This document shows positions 24,222 to 31,820 of a stretch of 36,910 nucleotides of DNA, in pieces. The notes below the pieces were generated by a model, which saw nothing but the letters and a program-made list of their open reading frames with translations, searched no databases and had not been told where the DNA came from. Source of the DNA: a virus. The position numbers and the translations under genes are program-made. The DNA lies in IMG/VR virus record IMGVR_UViG_3300009129_000044, positions 1 to 36,910 of that record; one strand, given 5' to 3'. Positions within the stretch are counted from its first letter, which is position 1. Each line of letters begins with the position of its first letter.

Positions 24222-26678
24222 ATGGATTCGACTCCAAATTTCACACCAAGGGCTCAAGAAGCTCTTAAGATTTCTCGAGACTACGCTCTTGAGTATCGTT
24301 CCTCTAAGGTAGACTTGACTCATTTACTTTTGGGCTTAGTGTCTCAAACCAGAGGGCTATTAAGAGAAGTGTTTGACATCAGCGGTTACGCCATAGATGA
24401 TTTCCGATCTCATCTGGAAAAAAATATTGCACGTGGAAAATATAAAGGAGAGATGGTAAGTTTTTCTGAAGAATTTAAATTAATTTTACAGCTGGCTTAT
24501 CAAACCGCTGAGAGTCTTGATCAATCCTATGTGGGGACAGAGCACTTAATGATCGCCATAATTAAATACAACTGCCCTGAAATAGAATCTATATTTTTTG
24601 AATGCAACATCAACCCTAAGTCTCTTTCCTTGGCCATAAGAACTCACCTCCTTGAATCTTCTCAGATATACTCTTCCTTAGATACTGAGCGCGGTCTAGA
24701 CTCTCCTTTGGCCGCCGTAAACCCCGCAAAGCAAGCAAAATCCCCAAGCGCCCTTGAAGCTTATGCAATAAATTACAATCAATTGGCTGCTGAGGGCAAA
24801 TTTAATCGAGTCATCTGCAGGGATCATGATCTTGCCGAAATGACTGAGATCCTATGCAGGAAAAGCAAAAACAATCCTATTTTATTAGGGGAACCGGGAA
24901 TAGGCAAGACAGCCTTAGTGGAGGGCTTAACTAGAACAATTATAAAGTCGGAATGTTCTGAGCACCTTTTGGGTCATGTAATATATGGGTTAGATTTAGC
25001 CTCTATGATCGCAGGTACTAAATATCGAGGCCAATTTGAAGAACGCTTGAAGAATGTTATCAAGGAACTTAAAGAGGTTTCTAAACTTATATTATTCATT
25101 GACGAGATGCATACCCTCGTGGGAGCTGGGAGCGCAGAGGGGAGCATGGACGCCGCAAATATACTTAAGCCGTTGCTTGCTAGAGGGGAAATACGTTGCA
25201 TAGGAGCCACCACTATTGAAGAGTACAAAAAGCATATAGAAAAAGATGGCGCTTTGGCGCGTCGCTTTCAGCCTGTTAATGTTGACGAGCCCTCGCGTCA
25301 AGACTGCAAGACGATACTAAAAGGCATAGTCTCCAGCTATGAGGGGTTTCATGATGTTAAATATACGGATGAGACACTGGATTTATGTGTTGATCTTTCT
25401 GTTAAATATATACATGATCGATATTTGCCCGACAAGGCAATCGATTTAATGGATCAAGCAGGCTCAAAGGTTAAGATAGAAAACTTCAAAAGACCCAAGG
25501 AAGCAAAAAAAATAGAAGTCGAGCTTGAAAAACTCATGATTGCAGAGGACGAAGCAATTTCTAAATCTATTACTTTTAGTATTACTAAGCGTCAGGATAA
25601 TTTATTTAAAAAGTATAAGAAAATAATTGAAGAATGGTCAGAGTCAAATAAAAAATCTGATTATATTGTTTCTCCCGAAGACGTTCGTTTTGTTTTGGCT
25701 AAGAAAATCGGAGTGCCTCTTTCTCAAATATCTAAAACTTCTGAGCAAGAGTTCTTGAATCTAGAAAGTCAATTAAATGAATTAATCATTGGGCAAGAAG
25801 AGGCTATCTCCTCTATTTGTAAATCTTTAATTAGGAATAGAGCGGGACTTAAGGATGAAAACAAACCTATTGGGTGTTTTTTAATGCTTGGCCCTTCAGG
25901 AATCGGGAAAACCTACACCTCTAAAGTGTTGGCGGAAAAACTCTTTGGAAGTAAGGACAATTTTATTAGTGTTAGCATGACTGAGTATAGCGAAGGTCAC
26001 TCAGGGTCTAAATTAATAGGGGCGGCGCCCGGCTATGTTGGCTATGAAGCGGCTGGTCAATTAACTGAGAAGGTAAGGAAAAAGCCTTATAGCGTTATTC
26101 TTTTTGATGAGATTGAAAAAGCCCATGAAAATGTGACGCAGACCTTACTACAAATTCTTGATGAAGGGTCCATCAAAGACAGTATGGGTCGGAGCATTAA
26201 CTTTAAAAATTGTGTTATTATTCTGACTGGTAATATTGGTTCTAGCATAGCCAAGGGAAATGTTGGTGTTGGTTTTGGCGCAATTAATGATCAACAAAAT
26301 CCGGAAGAGATAAAAGACAGGATTAAAAAGGAGGTTCTAAAAAAGTTAAGTCCAGAATTTATAAATCGATTGGATGACTTTATAGTTTTTAAGGAATTTA
26401 ATGAAGACAATTTCTTTAAAATCATCAATCTACATATTAACGATCTTAAACTCAAGCTTCAACCTAAAGGATTTTCCATCTTTGTAAACAAAGCCGCTAA
26501 ATTAAATCTTGCAAAAGAAGCTCAAGTTTTTAAAGATGGAGCCAGACCTGTGGCTAGGATAATACAGAAGCATATTGTAGACCCTTTGTCAGAAAAACTC
26601 TTGCAAAATTCATCTAAAGAATTTAAAAAGGTCAAGGTTTCTTATACTAAAAAAGGGTTTCAGTTTAAATTCGAATAA
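24222..26678 (+). CDS. ClpC-like AAA+ protein unfoldase
   Basis: 818 residues from ATG 24222 (24219 is also possible). Two Clp N-terminal repeats (FTPRAQEALKISRDYA, LILQLAYQTAESL) are followed by D1 with Walker A GEPGIGKT, Walker B LILFIDEMH, then an M-domain-like coiled coil (~residues 415-480). D2 has Walker A GPSGIGKT, VILFDEIEKAH and SPEFINRLDD. The M-region length fits ClpC rather than ClpA or ClpB. A VGF tripeptide (residues 683-685) sits where ClpC/ClpA carry the ClpP-docking loop, which ClpB lacks. It would unfold substrates and feed them to host ClpP. No ClpP gene is in the window. A phage-coded ClpC next to a tmRNA-coding genome is notable. Confidence 0.92.
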   Translation: MDSTPNFTPRAQEALKISRDYALEYRSSKVDLTHLLLGLVSQTRGLLREVFDISGYAIDDFRSHLEKNIARGKYKGEMVSFSEEFKLILQLAYQTAESLDQSYVGTEHLMIAIIKYNCPEIESIFFECNINPKSLSLAIRTHLLESSQIYSSLDTERGLDSPLAAVNPAKQAKSPSALEAYAINYNQLAAEGKFNRVICRDHDLAEMTEILCRKSKNNPILLGEPGIGKTALVEGLTRTIIKSECSEHLLGHVIYGLDLASMIAGTKYRGQFEERLKNVIKELKEVSKLILFIDEMHTLVGAGSAEGSMDAANILKPLLARGEIRCIGATTIEEYKKHIEKDGALARRFQPVNVDEPSRQDCKTILKGIVSSYEGFHDVKYTDETLDLCVDLSVKYIHDRYLPDKAIDLMDQAGSKVKIENFKRPKEAKKIEVELEKLMIAEDEAISKSITFSITKRQDNLFKKYKKIIEEWSESNKKSDYIVSPEDVRFVLAKKIGVPLSQISKTSEQEFLNLESQLNELIIGQEEAISSICKSLIRNRAGLKDENKPIGCFLMLGPSGIGKTYTSKVLAEKLFGSKDNFISVSMTEYSEGHSGSKLIGAAPGYVGYEAAGQLTEKVRKKPYSVILFDEIEKAHENVTQTLLQILDEGSIKDSMGRSINFKNCVIILTGNIGSSIAKGNVGVGFGAINDQQNPEEIKDRIKKEVLKKLSPEFINRLDDFIVFKEFNEDNFFKIINLHINDLKLKLQPKGFSIFVNKAAKLNLAKEAQVFKDGARPVARIIQKHIVDPLSEKLLQNSSKEFKKVKVSYTKKGFQFKFE

Positions 26679-26683
26679 TATTC

Positions 26684-26712
26684 TTGACAAAAGTCTTTAT
26701 GTTTGCTATATT
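26684..26712 (+). promoter_or_regulatory. Sigma-70-type promoter, leaderless start
   Basis: TTGACA (26684-26689), 17-base spacer, TATATT (26707-26712). Predicted start 26719 is the A of the next ATG. This is the closest match to consensus of all promoters seen here. Confidence 0.8.
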
Positions 26713-26718
26713 TAAGGG

Positions 26719-27255
26719 ATGAATTTATTATATAAGACCAAAACCTATTTGGTTGGGCATATGCAGTATGTTAGTGGTCGTAACTGGAGGGAAGAGATTA
26801 CTGATGAATTAAAACCCTTGAGCATTACTTGCTTTGACCCTTACAAGAAACCATTTATGAAGGATGTTGAGGAAGACGAAGCGTCTCGGCAAGAAATGGA
26901 AACATGGATGAAGACCAAGCAATACGATAGAGTGACAGAAAGAATGAAAATCGTGCGCTCTTACGACTTGAATTTGGTTGATAGATCTGATTTTATCGTT
27001 GCTCATCTTGTCCCTGATGTGGCTAGCTGGGGAAGCGCAGAAGAAATAGTCACAGCTGTAAGAGAAAAGAAACCCGTCTTTGTCAGCATGGAGGGCGGTA
27101 AAGCAAAGACTCCCCTCTGGATGCTTGGAATGTTTCCCCACAAATATATTTATAATTCGCTTGAGGAAATCGTCGAAATGCTGTATGCCATTGATAGCGG
27201 AAGCAAGCCTATTGACTCCGACAGATGGAGGTTACTTCAAAAACAATTTAGATAA
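26719..27255 (+). CDS. Nucleoside 2-deoxyribosyltransferase-like protein
   Basis: 178 residues. TKTYLVGHMQYVSGRNWREE at the start, VRSYDLNLVDRSDFIVAHLV in the middle and WGSAEEIVTAVREKKPVFVS follow the nucleoside deoxyribosyltransferase/YtoQ fold, where these families bind nucleoside and keep an active-site Glu. It may swap or cleave bases of deoxynucleosides, feeding salvage of dNTP precursors. The insert of charged residues (EDEASRQEMETWMKTKQYDRVTERMK) is common in phage members. Leaderless start fits the promoter upstream. Confidence 0.75.
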   Translation: MNLLYKTKTYLVGHMQYVSGRNWREEITDELKPLSITCFDPYKKPFMKDVEEDEASRQEMETWMKTKQYDRVTERMKIVRSYDLNLVDRSDFIVAHLVPDVASWGSAEEIVTAVREKKPVFVSMEGGKAKTPLWMLGMFPHKYIYNSLEEIVEMLYAIDSGSKPIDSDRWRLLQKQFR

Positions 27256-27392
27256 TGAAATATTTTTGGCCAATTGCAAGTTTTGGAACGCTGTTAACAC
27301 TTTCCTGTTACGATAGTTCGCTATTGTCTGTTACTTTTTATGTTTTTATAGCTTATTTATTCCACAAAGGTACTGAAAGACGAAAGGCATAA
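27255..27392 (+). CDS. 45-residue membrane protein
   Basis: Starts at ATG overlapping the previous stop (TAATG). Two hydrophobic stretches (PIASFGTLLTLSCYD and LLSVTFYVFIAYLF) and a basic end ERRKA suggest an inserted small membrane protein. Too short for usual cut-offs; no family known. Confidence 0.6.
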   Translation: MKYFWPIASFGTLLTLSCYDSSLLSVTFYVFIAYLFHKGTERRKA

Positions 27393-27393
27393 C

Positions 27394-27645
27394 ATGTTAA
27401 TATTAATTTCAAGTGGTAAGTTGGGCTTTGAGTTTACTTTAAATCAATCCCATAATGATACCCTAGAAGGTTTAAGAACGGCCTTTATAGAAAAAGAAGG
27501 CAGAGAAGTCTATTCGAAGGCCGGCAAGATAGTTGTTGTTGAAGAGCATTTTTATAATGTTATAAAAGATAGGTATGGCCCAGCTTTAGTCGGGGAACAC
27601 ATCGATAATTTGGATGATTTAATCGACGCTCATTTAAATGTCTAA
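27394..27645 (+). CDS. Hypothetical protein, 83 residues
   Basis: ATG at 27394, with GAAAGG about 7 bases upstream as possible ribosome binding site. Short beta-rich start MLILISSGKLGFEFTLNQ then acidic helices; ends HIDNLDDLIDAHLNV. No family recognised. Its 3' end overlaps the end of the minus-strand gene by 12 bases. Confidence 0.6.
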   Translation: MLILISSGKLGFEFTLNQSHNDTLEGLRTAFIEKEGREVYSKAGKIVVVEEHFYNVIKDRYGPALVGEHIDNLDDLIDAHLNV

Positions 27646-27975
27646 TCTTTTGAATTTATCTAAACTTCTTACTATAATATGTAAATTATGAGCGGTAATT
27701 CTATCAATTTTTAAACTTGCTTTTTTTATTCCTATTTTGTATCCTGTTTCCTCATTAACCTCCACTATTTCATCAATAAAATCATAAGCTCCATAGCTTT
27801 TGAGCCAATGATAATAAGAATCTTTTAAGTTTTTCTCGCATTCTAACAATACATCAGCCCTTACAAAACACGAAGTATACAGGGTAGCGTCCCTAAAGCA
27901 ATGCACTGAGCTTGGCGGCTCCGATAAACATCCCTCAAATATCACCTTCACATATAAATTTACACTATGAATCAA
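27634..27975 (-). CDS. Minus-strand hypothetical protein
   Basis: 113 residues if translation starts at TTG (27975); the next internal GTG codons (VKVIF region) are alternatives, so the start is uncertain. No competing + strand frame occupies 27650-27960, and the sequence looks protein-like (CFVRADVLLECEKNLKDSYYHWLKSYGAYDFIDEIVEV). No family recognised. It overlaps the start of the + strand gene at 27967. Confidence 0.6.
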   Translation of the reverse strand: MIHSVNLYVKVIFEGCLSEPPSSVHCFRDATLYTSCFVRADVLLECEKNLKDSYYHWLKSYGAYDFIDEIVEVNEETGYKIGIKKASLKIDRITAHNLHIIVRSLDKFKRLDI

Positions 27976-28131
27976 AAAACCGTTAAAGTGTTAAAGAAAA
28001 TCATCAATTACGAAAAGGGAGATCCCACCCAAAAGCGCTTGTTTAACAGGCTTAAAAAGCAATACAATAATTTAAGTGAGGGCGCAAAGCCGATTTTTCT
28101 TGACAAATTAAGAAATATGTACGATAATTAA
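27967..28131 (+). CDS. 54-residue basic protein
   Basis: ATG at 27967. Lys/Arg/Asn-rich helical sequence beginning MNQKTVKVLKKIINYEKGDP and ending LDKLRNMYDN. The -35 and -10 of the next promoter lie inside its 3' end. It may bind nucleic acid, but no family is recognised. Confidence 0.6.
   Translation: MNQKTVKVLKKIINYEKGDPTQKRLFNRLKKQYNNLSEGAKPIFLDKLRNMYDN
28100..28128 (+). promoter_or_regulatory. Sigma-70-type promoter, near-leaderless
   Basis: TTGACA (28100-28105), 17-base spacer, GATAAT (28123-28128). Predicted start about 28135, 3 bases before ATG 28138. It drives the SSB-like and following small genes. Confidence 0.75.
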
Positions 28132-28137
28132 AATATT

Positions 28138-28449
28138 ATGACTGAAGAAAATAAAACTAATACATCGCAAAGCGATTGGAAGAAACGTGAGATCGGAGCC
28201 TTATGGCGTCGAGACGGCAAGAACCAAAAATTCTTGTCTGGGAAAATTACGATTGGTGAGTTTGGGGAGGACAAGACCTACTCTATAGTTGTTTTTTCCA
28301 ATAAGTTCAAAGAGAAGGAAAATCAACCTGATTTTAGGGTTTATGAAGACACTCCTTTAAAGAAAGAAGGTTCGGCAGAAGCTCCTGCGGAAGACCCTAG
28401 CCCTACCTCTGAAGACAATGACGACGATTTGCCTGACATTCTACAATGA
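28138..28449 (+). CDS. DUF736-like protein with acidic tail; candidate SSB substitute
   Basis: 103 residues. IGALWRRDGKNQKFLSGKIT, then TYSIVVFSNKFKEKENQPDFRVYE, follows the DUF736 pattern of short beta proteins found in plasmids and phages. The C-terminal ~30 residues are Pro/Glu/Asp-rich and end DNDDDLPDILQ, reminiscent of the acidic tail of single-stranded DNA-binding proteins (DDDIPF). No ordinary SSB was found in this window, although replication genes are abundant. The SSB role is a hypothesis; homology to DUF736 is moderately confident. Confidence 0.65.
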   Translation: MTEENKTNTSQSDWKKREIGALWRRDGKNQKFLSGKITIGEFGEDKTYSIVVFSNKFKEKENQPDFRVYEDTPLKKEGSAEAPAEDPSPTSEDNDDDLPDILQ

Positions 28450-28700
28450 TCAACGTTCTTAAAGTTGTATTGGGCTTGCTAATAGCCATCCCCTTTACCT
28501 ATTCTTTTTCTAAAATTGAATCAAACTGTGTTGGGCCCCAAACTAGTGGCGCATCTAGTGGAAGAGGGAAGACTTACTCAGAAGCTTACTCCATCGCCTT
28601 CTCTCAAATGCCTTCAGGGGTAACGGTTTACAATAAAGGCATTATCAAGGGGGTTAACGGCAATGATTGGGTGGTTACATTGTTCTGGAGATCAAGATGA
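28446..28700 (+). CDS. Small secreted or membrane protein
   Basis: 84 residues, overlapping the previous stop by 4 bases. N-terminal hydrophobic segment (VLKVVLGLLIAIPFTYSF) looks like a signal or anchor; the rest has Ser/Gly-rich SGASSGRGKTYSEAYSIAF and ends VTLFWRSR. No family recognised. Confidence 0.6.
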   Translation: MINVLKVVLGLLIAIPFTYSFSKIESNCVGPQTSGASSGRGKTYSEAYSIAFSQMPSGVTVYNKGIIKGVNGNDWVVTLFWRSR

Positions 28701-29086
28701 GCCTAGAATATGCATTGATCACTGATAGTTCCTTACCTGTCGAGGTAAAAGAAAGCGATTATTATGTTACAGTTGACAAAGAACAATGGGTAGATTTAGT
28801 TGACTATTCAGAGAACTTAGTCAATCAAGACTCATCTCAAAAAATATTGTTTTTAATTGTTGCCAAAGGAACTCCGGAACAAGAATCTGCTGACGCTGAG
28901 CGTAGGAGAAAAGAAGAAGAGGAATTGGAAAAAGCGGAGAAAGATAGGGCTGCTCTAGAGCGAAGCTTATCTGCACAAGACAAACTTAAGCAAGAGCAAG
29001 CTGAATTAGCCGCTCAAAATAGGCGCGACAAAGAAGAGCTTAGAAATAAATCTAAATCTATATTTAACGCTCTCTATCGTCGTTAA
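28697..29086 (+). CDS. Protein with C-terminal coiled coil
   Basis: 129 residues from ATG 28697, in an ATGA overlap with the previous stop. The first ~70 residues are a compact beta-like domain; residues ~70-125 form a charged Glu/Lys/Arg-rich coiled coil (AERRRKEEEELEKAEKDRAA). It overlaps the next gene by 1 base. Function not recognised. Confidence 0.65.
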   Translation: MSLEYALITDSSLPVEVKESDYYVTVDKEQWVDLVDYSENLVNQDSSQKILFLIVAKGTPEQESADAERRRKEEEELEKAEKDRAALERSLSAQDKLKQEQAELAAQNRRDKEELRNKSKSIFNALYRR

Positions 29087-29514
29087 TGTACGAATATAAG
29101 TTTAAGTTTACTAGAGTCGTTGATGGCGATACTGTTGACGGCATTATAGATCTAGGTTTTGGAATATTATTAAAAGAGCGTATTAGAATTTATGGAATCG
29201 ATGCTCCTGAAGTTCGATTGCAGTCTTCTATTAAAGACATTAAGGAGCGTTATGCAGAAAAAGACAGGGGGCTAAAAGCAAAATCTAGATTAAAAGAATT
29301 ATTAATTTATGGATCCAAACAACCAGAAGGCTTGTTTATAACTACCTTCTTAGATAAGAAAGGGAAATACGGTCGAATATTAGGGGATATAAAGTATATT
29401 TATGCGCGCGACTTACACAACTTTAAAGAGGGTTCCAAGCCTTGGGTTGGGTGGAAAAGTATTTCGAGCCAATTATTAGAAGAAAAGCTGGTTGAGGTAT
29501 ATAATATATTATGA
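29086..29514 (+). CDS. Staphylococcal-nuclease-fold (thermonuclease-like) protein
   Basis: 142 residues. FTRVVDGDTVDG and RIRIYGIDAPEVR are the SNase motifs holding calcium-binding Asp residues and an active-site Arg; a later KKGKYGRILGDI supplies the second conserved motif. It is a probable DNA/RNA nuclease. No signal peptide, so it acts in the host cytoplasm, perhaps on host nucleic acid or recombination intermediates. Confidence 0.85.
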   Translation: MYEYKFKFTRVVDGDTVDGIIDLGFGILLKERIRIYGIDAPEVRLQSSIKDIKERYAEKDRGLKAKSRLKELLIYGSKQPEGLFITTFLDKKGKYGRILGDIKYIYARDLHNFKEGSKPWVGWKSISSQLLEEKLVEVYNIL

Positions 29515-29696
29515 GCGAATCTTATGTTTACGTTGTTACTAGAAATAAGCGCCGGGTTGAAGAGAGGAATTACTCAAGCCCAAAAGATGCAGAGGCGCGA
29601 GCTTCTAGCCTACGAACCGTCTTGAAAGAATGGGATCCTGCTGACGTAAAAAATGTGTCAGTCTCCAAGACTAAAAAACCTAATCAAATAAGATAA
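29511..29696 (+). CDS. Small basic protein
   Basis: 61 residues with a 4-base overlap. Rich in Arg, Lys, Ser and Glu, starting MSESYVYVVTRNKRRVEERN. No family recognised; possible DNA- or protein-binding accessory to the SNase gene. Confidence 0.55.
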   Translation: MSESYVYVVTRNKRRVEERNYSSPKDAEARASSLRTVLKEWDPADVKNVSVSKTKKPNQIR

Positions 29697-29701
29697 ATTA
29701 G

Positions 29702-29711
29702 GTGTATTTAT
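29702..29711 (+). promoter_or_regulatory. GTGTAnnAT-like promoter box
   Basis: GTGTATTTAT, ATG at 29718, seven bases downstream. No -35 is visible. It supports starting the next gene at 29718 rather than the TTG at 29715. Confidence 0.45.
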
Positions 29712-29717
29712 TTTTTG

Positions 29718-30224
29718 ATGTATTCGCGCGACTCTCAAAAATCATTTAAGATGTTTTTGGATTGCGTAAAGTCTCACGGTTTTGAACATCGTTCCGCTAC
29801 CAATGAAGAGAGACTGGAAGATATTGATTTGGTAATGTGGGACCCCCAAAAAGAAGGGGATGTTTTTGCAGTAGCCATAAAGAAAACTATTTTAAAAAAA
29901 AGCAAGCGCAGAAAGCACAGGTGGGGTTGGGTGGAACTAAAGGATCGTTACGGTAATGAGGGGTGGCTTTACAAGAAGTGTACGTTTGTGGTTTATGAGA
30001 GAAAAGATGATTTTGTCCTTTTGCAAAAGACGGACTTTAAAAATTGGATTCAAGCAAAAAATTTGGCGCGATGGGACCTTCCCTTCGTTAAGGATAGCTG
30101 GTCGGCTAGCTGCCGACTGTATAGGCGTCCCAATACACGAGAAGCTATTTTTCATTTAAAAATCTCGGATGCAATAAAAAATTGCAGACATCACATTTGG
30201 AGCAAGGATGAAGGAGACTCTTGA
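29718..30224 (+). CDS. Hypothetical protein, possibly nuclease-like
   Basis: 168 residues from ATG 29718. A segment LEDIDLVMWDPQKEGDVFAVAIKKT (Asp strand, then a strand ending in Lys) resembles the start of PD-(D/E)XK folds; Trp-rich GWVELKDRYGNEGWLYKKCTF and FVLLQKTDFKNWI follow. No family is identified with confidence. The last 17 bases overlap the next small membrane gene. Confidence 0.6.
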   Translation: MYSRDSQKSFKMFLDCVKSHGFEHRSATNEERLEDIDLVMWDPQKEGDVFAVAIKKTILKKSKRRKHRWGWVELKDRYGNEGWLYKKCTFVVYERKDDFVLLQKTDFKNWIQAKNLARWDLPFVKDSWSASCRLYRRPNTREAIFHLKISDAIKNCRHHIWSKDEGDS

Positions 30225-30372
30225 ATTTATTTTTTCTAGTTTTTGGACTTTTTTCGGAACTTTATTTATTATTTTGACCATAGGTTACTCGTGTGCTATA
30301 CCATTTTACTGGTATTATAAAGTAAAAGCGTTAAAGATGGCTCGAAGTATTTGGGGCCATCATTTGAATTAA
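30208..30372 (+). CDS. 54-residue membrane protein
   Basis: ATG at 30208, inside the end of the previous gene. Hydrophobic FIFSSFWTFFGTLFIILTIG and CAIPFYWYYKV suggest one or two TM helices, then a basic tail. No family recognised. Confidence 0.55.
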   Translation: MKETLEFIFSSFWTFFGTLFIILTIGYSCAIPFYWYYKVKALKMARSIWGHHLN

Positions 30373-30378
30373 ATAATA

Positions 30379-30807
30379 ATGAATAAGCAAGCTAGGTACG
30401 ATCAGATGTACCTTGATATTTGCGAGCGCATTTCCCATATGAGTTTTGCAGTTCGGGCTAAAGTCGGCGCCATCCTTGTCAAAGATGACAACATAATAAG
30501 CATGGGGTGGAACGGAATGCCTTCCGGATTTGACAATGACTGTGAGTATGATTCGGACATTCGCTTTAATGTTACGCGTCCAGAGGTTCTTCACGCAGAA
30601 AGCAACTGCATCAGTAAGGTTGCAAAATCTTCCAATTCCAGTCTTGGCGCCACAATGTATATAACAATTTCCCCCTGCATGGACTGCGCTAAACTCATTG
30701 TTCAAGCTGGAGTATCAAGGGTCGTTTATAAAAAATTTTATAGAGACAAGAAAGTGCTTGACTTTTTATCTGAATGTGGTATTATTATAGAAAGCAATGG
30801 AATTTAA
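30379..30807 (+). CDS. dCMP deaminase (zinc-dependent)
   Basis: 142 residues. Zinc site motifs are VLHAESN (HAE) and SPCMDCAKL (PCxxC); the N-terminal RAKVGAILVKDDNIISMGWNGMPSG is typical. It converts dCMP to dUMP, supplying dTMP. Together with the deoxyribosyltransferase-like and GMP reductase genes it adjusts dNTP supply. The gene stops 1 base before the next ATG. Confidence 0.92.
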   Translation: MNKQARYDQMYLDICERISHMSFAVRAKVGAILVKDDNIISMGWNGMPSGFDNDCEYDSDIRFNVTRPEVLHAESNCISKVAKSSNSSLGATMYITISPCMDCAKLIVQAGVSRVVYKKFYRDKKVLDFLSECGIIIESNGI

Positions 30808-31065
30808 ATGAGAAAGTTATTAAATACTATATTAAATAATATACAAAAACTTGTGTCCAAAGAAGAATCAAATCAATATTTAATGATATATAAGACTGAA
30901 GAAAATAAAACCAAGAGTTATATAATCAGCAAACCTGATCTTTATGATTCTTTCGGAAATAAGGGCGAAGACAGAGATAACGTGGGCTTTAGGGCTTATT
31001 GCTACGGGCGGGATTCGGTTCGCTCTTTTAGGCATGATCGTATTGTCTCAATCACTAAACTATAA
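30808..31065 (+). CDS. Small protein with WYL-like motif
   Basis: 85 residues, directly after dCMP deaminase. GFRAYCYGRDSVRSFRHDRIVSITKL looks like the conserved Arg-rich strand/turn of WYL-type domains, which bind ligands or nucleic acid ends. The first ~30 residues are polar and helical. WYL homology is suggestive only. Confidence 0.6.
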   Translation: MRKLLNTILNNIQKLVSKEESNQYLMIYKTEENKTKSYIISKPDLYDSFGNKGEDRDNVGFRAYCYGRDSVRSFRHDRIVSITKL

Positions 31066-31070
31066 AACAT

Positions 31071-31274
31071 ATGTACTTATTAAATTATTGCTTAAATAAA
31101 TTTTGCCCTTACATTGCCATTCTAATTATTATGATTTTTACTATCGGTGGGACGGCACCTTTAATTTATGCCATTCTCCCTTTTATTATGTGGATAGACA
31201 GACATAGTTTCAAGGCGGGTTATTCGGTTGCTTATTGTGAATGCAATGGTATCGATTTAAACTCGACTGACTGA
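31071..31274 (+). CDS. Small two-TM membrane protein
   Basis: 67 residues. Hydrophobic segments FCPYIAILIIMIFTIGG and APLIYAILPFIMWI, then a polar tail with two Cys (AYCECNG). No family recognised. Overlaps the next gene by one base. Confidence 0.6.
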   Translation: MYLLNYCLNKFCPYIAILIIMIFTIGGTAPLIYAILPFIMWIDRHSFKAGYSVAYCECNGIDLNSTD

Positions 31275-31798
31275 TGGATTACATTTTAATTTCCCTTTTC
31301 GGGATTTTACTGTGTATCATAGTAAAACTTAAAAACAAAGAGCCAGATTACACTGAGTTTAATAAAAAAATATCCAAATTAGAAGACGATAAATTAGAAC
31401 TTGTAAGAAACAACCAACAGGCGAAAGACCAAATAAAACACCTTGAGTCTACTTACTCACTTAAACTTAAAGAATTTAGAATTTTAGTTGAAAAACTTGA
31501 ACAGGATCTATATAATGAAGAACAATCACGCAAGACTACCCTTTCTCAGAAAAAGAGTAGTGAAGTTAGGTTAGGACAAATAGCAGAAAAACTCGCTCCA
31601 TTTTTAGAAGATTTTCCTTATAGCCCAGAAGACGCCACCTTTTTAGGACAACCTATTGATTATATAGTATTTGACGATGACTCCATTGTTTTTTTAGAGA
31701 TTAAAACAGGCAAGAGTAAATTATCCGCAAAGCAAAGACACATAAGAGATTTAGTAAAAAATAAATACGTAGAGTGGAAAGAAATAAGAATAAAATAA
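31274..31798 (+). CDS. Membrane-anchored Holliday-junction-resolvase-related endonuclease
   Basis: 174 residues. N-terminal TM (YILISLFGILLCIIV), coiled coil (~25-95), then the nuclease part: EVRLGQIAEKLAPFLEDFPYSPEDATFLGQPIDYIVFDDDSIVFLEIKTGKS, the pattern of the Endonuc_Holl family (Holliday-junction-resolvase-related). Conserved acidic and Lys residues (IDYIVFD, FLEIKTGK) form the putative active site. It may process junctions or act in exclusion of other DNA. Membrane anchor plus resolvase-like domain is unusual. Confidence 0.72.
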   Translation: MDYILISLFGILLCIIVKLKNKEPDYTEFNKKISKLEDDKLELVRNNQQAKDQIKHLESTYSLKLKEFRILVEKLEQDLYNEEQSRKTTLSQKKSSEVRLGQIAEKLAPFLEDFPYSPEDATFLGQPIDYIVFDDDSIVFLEIKTGKSKLSAKQRHIRDLVKNKYVEWKEIRIK

Positions 31799-31820
31799 TT
31801 TTATAATAACAAAATATATT

